From an uncultured Gemella sp. (GTDB lineage: Bacteria > Bacillota > Bacilli > Staphylococcales > Gemellaceae), in contig CAMEOL010000021.1 of assembly GCA_945929765.1 (NCBI GenBank), forward strand, positions 1-10,660: a stretch of DNA of 10,660 bases, given 5' to 3'. A program made the translations under genes and the position numbers. Below, one piece after another: positions 6,846 through 10,660 of the stretch (position 1 is its first letter; each line of letters begins with the position of its first letter). Below the pieces are notes generated by a model. That model made no database searches. It was given only the letters and a program-made list of their open reading frames with translations, and was not told the DNA's origin.

Positions 6846-9092
6846 ATGTCAGCAACAGTAGAAACAAAAAAAGCATTTGTTGGTGGATTATGGGAAACAG
6901 AAGTGAATATGGTAGACTTCATTAAGTCTAACTACACTGAATATCGTGGAGATTCTTCTTTCCTAGTAGGACCAACAGAAGACACTAAAGTATTAGTTGA
7001 AAAATTCAACGAATTAATGAAACAAGAACGTTTAGCTGGTGGAACTCTAGATATGGATACTAGTATTCCTTCAACAATTCTTTCTCACGGAGTTGGGTAC
7101 TTAGACAAAGACCGTGAAAAAGTAGTAGGTTTACAAACTGATAAACCACTTAAACGTGCTCTTATGACTTTCGGTGGTATTAATATGGCTGTTCAAAGCT
7201 GTAAAGCTTACGGATATGAAGTAGATGAAGAAGTAGTTAAAATATTTACTGATTACCGTAAAACTCACAACCAAGGGGTATTCGATGCTTATACTCCAGA
7301 AATGAGAGCTGTACGTCGTTCTGGTGTAATCACAGGATTACCAGATGCATATGGACGTGGACGTATCATCGGAGACTATCGTCGTGTTGCTTTATACGGG
7401 GTAGATAAATTAATCGAATTCAAACAAGCTGATTTAGAAAAAATCGGTGCAGATGGAGTAATGACTGAGCACGTTATCCGTGATCGTGAAGAAGTAAACG
7501 AGCAAATCAGAGCATTAGGTGAATTAAAAGAAATGGCTAAAATCTATGGATTCGACATTTCAGGACCTGCTACAAACGCTCGCGAAGCTGTTCAATGGTT
7601 ATACTTCGGATATCTAGCTGCAATCAAACAACAAAATGGAGCAGCAATGTCTATCGGTAACATTGCTACATTCTTAGATATTTACATTGAAAGAGATTTA
7701 CAAGATGGTTCTCTAACAGAGGTAGAAGCACAAGAATTAATCGACAACTTAGTACTTAAATTAAGAATGGTTAAATTTGCTCGTACACCTGATTACAACC
7801 AATTATTCTCAGGAGATCCAATTTGGGCTACATTAATCGTAGGTGAAATGTTAGACGGAGAAAAATCATTAGTTACAAAAACTGACTTCCGTTTCATCCA
7901 TACATTAGACAACATGGGTAACTCTCCAGAGCCAAACTTAACAATTCTTTGGTCAACTAAATTACCAGAAGGATTCAAAAAATACTGTGCAGAATCTTCA
8001 ATCAACCACAGTGCTATCCAATACGAAAGTGATGAGTTATTAGCAGACTTCTTACAAACATGTGATAAATCTATCGCTTGCTGTGTATCTGGTATGACAA
8101 CTGGTAAAGATATGCAATTCTTCGGAGCTCGTGCAAACTTAGCTAAAGCGTTACTATACACAATCAATGGTGGACGTGACGAATTAACAGGAGATCAAAT
8201 TGGACCTGTAACAGAACCACTTCGTGGAGTATTAAACTACGAAGAAGTTAGAGAAAAATTTGACGTGTTTATGGAATGGTTATGTAAACTTTACATCAAT
8301 ACATTAAACGTGATCCACTACATGCACGATAAATATTCTTATGAAAGTTTAGAAATGGCATTACACGACACTGATGTAAGAAGATTCATGGCTACAGGTA
8401 TCGCTGGATTCTCAGTAGCAGTTGACTCATTATCAGCTATTAAATATGCTAAAGTAACTCCAATCGTAGATGAAGAAACAGGATTAGCAGTAGACTATAA
8501 AGTTGAAGGTGAATTCCCAACATTCGGTAACGACGATGATCGTGCAGATGATATCGCAATCGAGTTATTAAAAGAATTCATGACTAAATTGAAAAAACAC
8601 CCAGTTTACCGTGCAAACGAAACTACAACTTCTATCTTAACAATTACTTCAAACGTAGTTTACGGTAAGAAAACAGGTAACACTCCATGTGGACGTAGAA
8701 AAGGTGAACCATTCTCTCCAGGAGCTAACCCAATGAACGGACGTGACCAATCTGGAGCATTAGCTTGCTTAAACTCAGTAGCAAAATTACCATACGAATA
8801 CAGCCGTGACGGAATTTCGTTAACAGCAGCATTCACTCCTGATTCATTAGGTAAAAACCACGAAGATAGAATTCAAAACTTAGTGGCTATGATGGACGGA
8901 TACTTCGCTCAAGGTGGATTCCACTTAAATACTAACGTATTTAACAAAGAAACACTTCTAAAAGTTATTGAAGCACCAGAAGAATATCCAAACTTCACAA
9001 TTCGTGTATCTGGATATGCAGTACGTTTAATCAGCTTAACACCAGAACAACAACGTGACGTATTAAGCCGTACAATGCACCAATTCCGTTAA
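6846..9092 (+). CDS. pflB: Pyruvate formate-lyase (formate C-acetyltransferase)
   Basis: A 748-residue glycyl-radical enzyme that turns pyruvate and CoA into acetyl-CoA and formate during anaerobic growth. The active-site pair Cys412-Cys413 lies in SIACCVSGM, and the radical-bearing Gly723 lies in RVSGYAVRL, 25 residues from the C-terminus, as in the E. coli enzyme. The start at 6846 is preferred to an in-frame GTG at 6837 because AAGGAG (6832-6837) overlaps that GTG and lies 8 nt before the ATG. Codons for Phe, Asn, Tyr and His end in C far more often than in the neighbouring genes, the mark of a highly expressed gene. Its activase, PflA, is encoded two genes downstream. The protein is cytoplasmic and oxygen-sensitive once activated. 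Confidence 0.97.
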   Translation: MSATVETKKAFVGGLWETEVNMVDFIKSNYTEYRGDSSFLVGPTEDTKVLVEKFNELMKQERLAGGTLDMDTSIPSTILSHGVGYLDKDREKVVGLQTDKPLKRALMTFGGINMAVQSCKAYGYEVDEEVVKIFTDYRKTHNQGVFDAYTPEMRAVRRSGVITGLPDAYGRGRIIGDYRRVALYGVDKLIEFKQADLEKIGADGVMTEHVIRDREEVNEQIRALGELKEMAKIYGFDISGPATNAREAVQWLYFGYLAAIKQQNGAAMSIGNIATFLDIYIERDLQDGSLTEVEAQELIDNLVLKLRMVKFARTPDYNQLFSGDPIWATLIVGEMLDGEKSLVTKTDFRFIHTLDNMGNSPEPNLTILWSTKLPEGFKKYCAESSINHSAIQYESDELLADFLQTCDKSIACCVSGMTTGKDMQFFGARANLAKALLYTINGGRDELTGDQIGPVTEPLRGVLNYEEVREKFDVFMEWLCKLYINTLNVIHYMHDKYSYESLEMALHDTDVRRFMATGIAGFSVAVDSLSAIKYAKVTPIVDEETGLAVDYKVEGEFPTFGNDDDRADDIAIELLKEFMTKLKKHPVYRANETTTSILTITSNVVYGKKTGNTPCGRRKGEPFSPGANPMNGRDQSGALACLNSVAKLPYEYSRDGISLTAAFTPDSLGKNHEDRIQNLVAMMDGYFAQGGFHLNTNVFNKETLLKVIEAPEEYPNFTIRVSGYAVRLISLTPEQQRDVLSRTMHQFR

Positions 9093-9109
9093 TTAGGAAA
9101 TATTAATTA

Positions 9110-9147
9110 AAGGGAGGAAGGCCTATGGTCTTCCTTCTTAATTTTTT
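9110..9147 (+). terminator. Terminator after pflB
   Basis: GGAAGGCC (9117-9124) pairs with GGTCTTCC (9126-9133 region) around a 3-nt loop, and the stem extends outward through AAGGGA with TTCTT to about 13 bp including G-U pairs. The run TTTTTT (9142-9147) follows. It should stop most pflB transcripts before the next gene. Confidence 0.8.
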
Positions 9148-9161
9148 AAAAGGATATATTT

Positions 9162-9557
9162 ATGAATACTTTTACACTTATTTATTTACTATTTCCAACA
9201 GGTTTAGATAGAAAAATAAAGAAAAATATTAAAAATAATAAATATACTATTCAAGAGTTAAAATTAGTAAGGAAAGAAGTAGAAAATAAATTTTTAAATA
9301 TGAAAAAAGGTTTACGAAGAGCAACTATTATTTGTCTTTTTAGTTTTATTATTATTTATATATTAACTCTTTATAGTTTTAAGTTTAAGGAACAAAATAT
9401 AGAATTAATATTTTTTATAACTACAATTATTTTTGCAGTTATTATTTTAATTTTGTTCTATATGCACTTTGTTTACGTACCTTTTATTAAAAAACAATTT
9501 AACAAATATATTGAACTATATTATAGAAATGATTTAGAATTACTTTATATAGATTAA
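9162..9557 (+). CDS. Small two-helix membrane protein of unknown function
   Basis: I do not recognise this 131-residue protein. The first 10 residues are mildly hydrophobic, followed by a very basic, probably helical stretch (about 17-53, many Lys and Asn). Two strong membrane segments follow at about 54-74 and 81-104, with a short loop between them, then a tail ending in acidic residues. Both termini are likely on the same side; the positive charges before the first helix suggest inside. AAGGA (about 9150-9154) lies 7 nt before the ATG. Its codons are AT-rich, unlike pflB. It sits between pflB and pflA, with the pflB terminator just upstream and a separate -10 box for pflA downstream, so it may be read by leakage from pflB. 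No residue pattern points to a formate channel, which would need six helices. Confidence 0.75.
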   Translation: MNTFTLIYLLFPTGLDRKIKKNIKNNKYTIQELKLVRKEVENKFLNMKKGLRRATIICLFSFIIIYILTLYSFKFKEQNIELIFFITTIIFAVIILILFYMHFVYVPFIKKQFNKYIELYYRNDLELLYID

Positions 9558-9594
9558 TAAAAATAAAATAGTTTAATTTTTTATGTATTCATAG

Positions 9595-9600
9595 TATAAT
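9595..9600 (+). promoter_or_regulatory. -10 box before pflA
   Basis: A perfect TATAAT lies 25 bp before the pflA start. The sequence 17 bp upstream (TTTAAT, 9572-9577) is a poor -35 box. It suggests that pflA has its own promoter in addition to any read-through from upstream. Confidence 0.5.
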
Positions 9601-9625
9601 TATTGTATAGATGGGAGGAATATCT

Positions 9626-10390
9626 ATGGAAACTAAACAATTAACAGGGCTAGTACATTCTATAGAATCTTTCGGAAATGTAGATGGTCCGGGAATTAGA
9701 TTTGTTATTTTTTTTCAAGGTTGTAAATTGAGATGTGTTTATTGTCACAACCCAGATACATGGAAGACAAACAATCCCAAAGCAATAGAATATACGGTAG
9801 AACAATTAGTAAAGAAAATAGTTCGTTATAGACCTTACTTTGAATCGAGCGAAGGTGGAGGAGTTACTGTAAGTGGAGGAGAGGCACTACTCCAATTAGA
9901 TTTTGTTCTAGCATTATTCCGAGAATTGAAAGCAATAGGAATTAATACGTGTGTAGATACTTGTGGTGGATTTTATGTGAATACACCAACTATGAATGAG
10001 AAAATTTTAGAGTTGATATCTCTTACCGACTTATTTTTAGTTGATTTAAAGCATATAGACGATGAAATGCATACGAAACTAACTAAGAGAACTAACAAAA
10101 ATATTATTCAATTCACTAATTTCATAAGTGATAATGGTGGTAAAATGTGGATTCGTCACGTATTAGTTCCAGAGTGGACGGATGATGATTATTATCTAGG
10201 AAAACTTAGAGAGTATATAGATACATTAAATGGTGTTGAAAGAGTAGAAGTTTTACCTTATCATGATATGGCTAAATATAAATATAAAGAATTAGGAATT
10301 AAATATGAAATAGATCATATTGAACCTCCAACAAAAGATAGAATTGCTAACGCAATTAAAATTTTAGGAGCTCGCTACGATTTATCTTAG
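9626..10390 (+). CDS. pflA: Pyruvate formate-lyase activating enzyme (radical SAM)
   Basis: A 254-residue radical-SAM enzyme that uses S-adenosylmethionine and a [4Fe-4S] cluster to place the glycyl radical on PflB. The cluster motif CKLRCVYC holds Cys33, Cys37 and Cys40, followed by HNPDTW as in known Pfl activases. SGGE at 83-86 binds the methionine end of SAM, and DLKHID and the LPYHDMAKYK segment near the C-terminus are family hallmarks. The start at 9626 is chosen over ATG 9611 because GGGAGGA (9613-9619) lies between them at proper spacing. Length is normal for the family. It follows the small membrane protein gene by 68 bp, carries its own -10 box, and its partner enzyme gene pflB lies upstream. 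Confidence 0.96.
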   Translation: METKQLTGLVHSIESFGNVDGPGIRFVIFFQGCKLRCVYCHNPDTWKTNNPKAIEYTVEQLVKKIVRYRPYFESSEGGGVTVSGGEALLQLDFVLALFRELKAIGINTCVDTCGGFYVNTPTMNEKILELISLTDLFLVDLKHIDDEMHTKLTKRTNKNIIQFTNFISDNGGKMWIRHVLVPEWTDDDYYLGKLREYIDTLNGVERVEVLPYHDMAKYKYKELGIKYEIDHIEPPTKDRIANAIKILGARYDLS

Positions 10391-10534
10391 TAAAATATGA
10401 TTTTTAATTACAAACAAACTAAGAAGAAAAATTGCCTTTAAACTGCTCATTTTGTACGTTTTAGTTGAAATTTTTTCTTTATAACTAGTATTTTATATAA
10501 ATACACATTTTTATTTAACAATAAGATGTTCAAA

Positions 10535-10580
10535 AAAATAACCGTTTCTTCAAAATGAATTGAGAAGAAACGGTTATTTT
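10535..10580. terminator. Perfect 17-bp hairpin terminator after pflA
   Basis: AAAATAACCGTTTCTTC (10535-10551) is followed after 12 nt by its exact reverse complement (10564-10580). A-rich sequence before and TTTT at the end of the stem make it usable in both directions. It lies 144 bp beyond the pflA stop and touches the IS-like end that begins at 10581. Confidence 0.85.
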
Positions 10581-10632
10581 GGCTCTCTGTCAAATGCGGT
10601 GGTTTTAAAAGGCTCTATGTCAAATACGGGGC
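10581..10632 (+). repeat. Two direct copies of an IS end-like sequence
   Basis: GGCTCTCTGTCAAATGCGG starts at 10581 and GGCTCTATGTCAAATACGG starts at 10611, a 30-bp period with two differences in 19 bases. From memory, the GGCTCT.TGTCAA core resembles terminal inverted repeats of ISL3-family insertion sequences, which make 8-bp target duplications. The second copy is preceded by the 8-bp palindrome TTTTAAAA (10603-10610). Confidence 0.55.
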
Positions 10633-10660
10633 ATGGAGGAAAATAACAGAAACAACTAAG
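10581..10660 (+). mobile_element. Probable left end of an ISL3-like insertion sequence, cut by window edge
   Basis: The orientation of the terminal repeats places the element to the right, beyond the window. GGAGG at 10635-10639 could be a ribosome binding site, but the only ATG close by (10633) gives an 8-codon frame, so no transposase start is visible. The call rests only on the end repeats. A miniature element or remnant is equally possible. Confidence 0.4.

Noticed and set aside
7793..8167. Minus-strand 124-codon frame inside pflB
   Set aside because: It is a shadow of the strongly conserved active-site region of pflB and has no start signals.
1..10660. A defence system, CRISPR array, toxin-antitoxin pair or novel multi-gene system
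   Set aside because: I searched for regularly spaced repeats, paired small genes and nuclease or ATPase motifs and found none; apart from the small membrane protein, every sizeable gene belongs to a known family.

Overview
The window is AT-rich DNA from a low-GC Bacillota of class Bacilli. A Gemella-like organism fits best: a streptococcal-type polyhistidine-triad surface protein sits next to Bacillus/Staphylococcus-style Zur operators, beside a pepF, mutM and pyruvate formate-lyase set typical of fermentative, host-associated Bacilli. The genus is an inference from gene content and style, not a database result.

Left part (1-1975): a large minus-strand gene for a secreted histidine-triad (Pht-type) zinc-binding protein runs off the left edge, with 601 codons visible. 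Its promoter carries two palindromic Fur-family boxes that closely match the Zur consensus, so it is probably induced by zinc starvation. Plus-strand ORFs lying over this gene are antisense shadows.

Middle part (1976-6480): diverging from it is a likely two-gene operon, a tandem-rhodanese sulfurtransferase and a GNAT acetyltransferase, closed by a hairpin terminator. The M3 peptidase gene pepF follows with its own near-consensus promoter and a terminator. Then comes mutM (fpg), the 8-oxoguanine DNA glycosylase, with an altered zinc finger.

Right part (6481-10580): a 365-bp regulatory gap leads to pflB (pyruvate formate-lyase), written in a highly-expressed codon style. A hairpin terminator, a small two-helix membrane protein gene of unknown function, and pflA (the radical-SAM activase that installs the glycyl radical on PflB) follow. 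PflB and PflA together make the anaerobic route from pyruvate to acetyl-CoA and formate. pflA ends at a perfect 17-bp hairpin.

Right edge (10581-10660): immediately after that hairpin are two direct copies of a sequence resembling ISL3-family insertion-sequence ends, separated in part by the 8-bp palindrome TTTTAAAA. A mobile element probably begins here and continues outside the window.

No CRISPR array, tRNA, rRNA or defence system was seen. Most of the window is ordinary chromosomal housekeeping DNA. The best leads are the double Zur operator with its Pht gene, the extra membrane gene between pflB and pflA, the variant MutM zinc finger, and the tandem IS-like ends.
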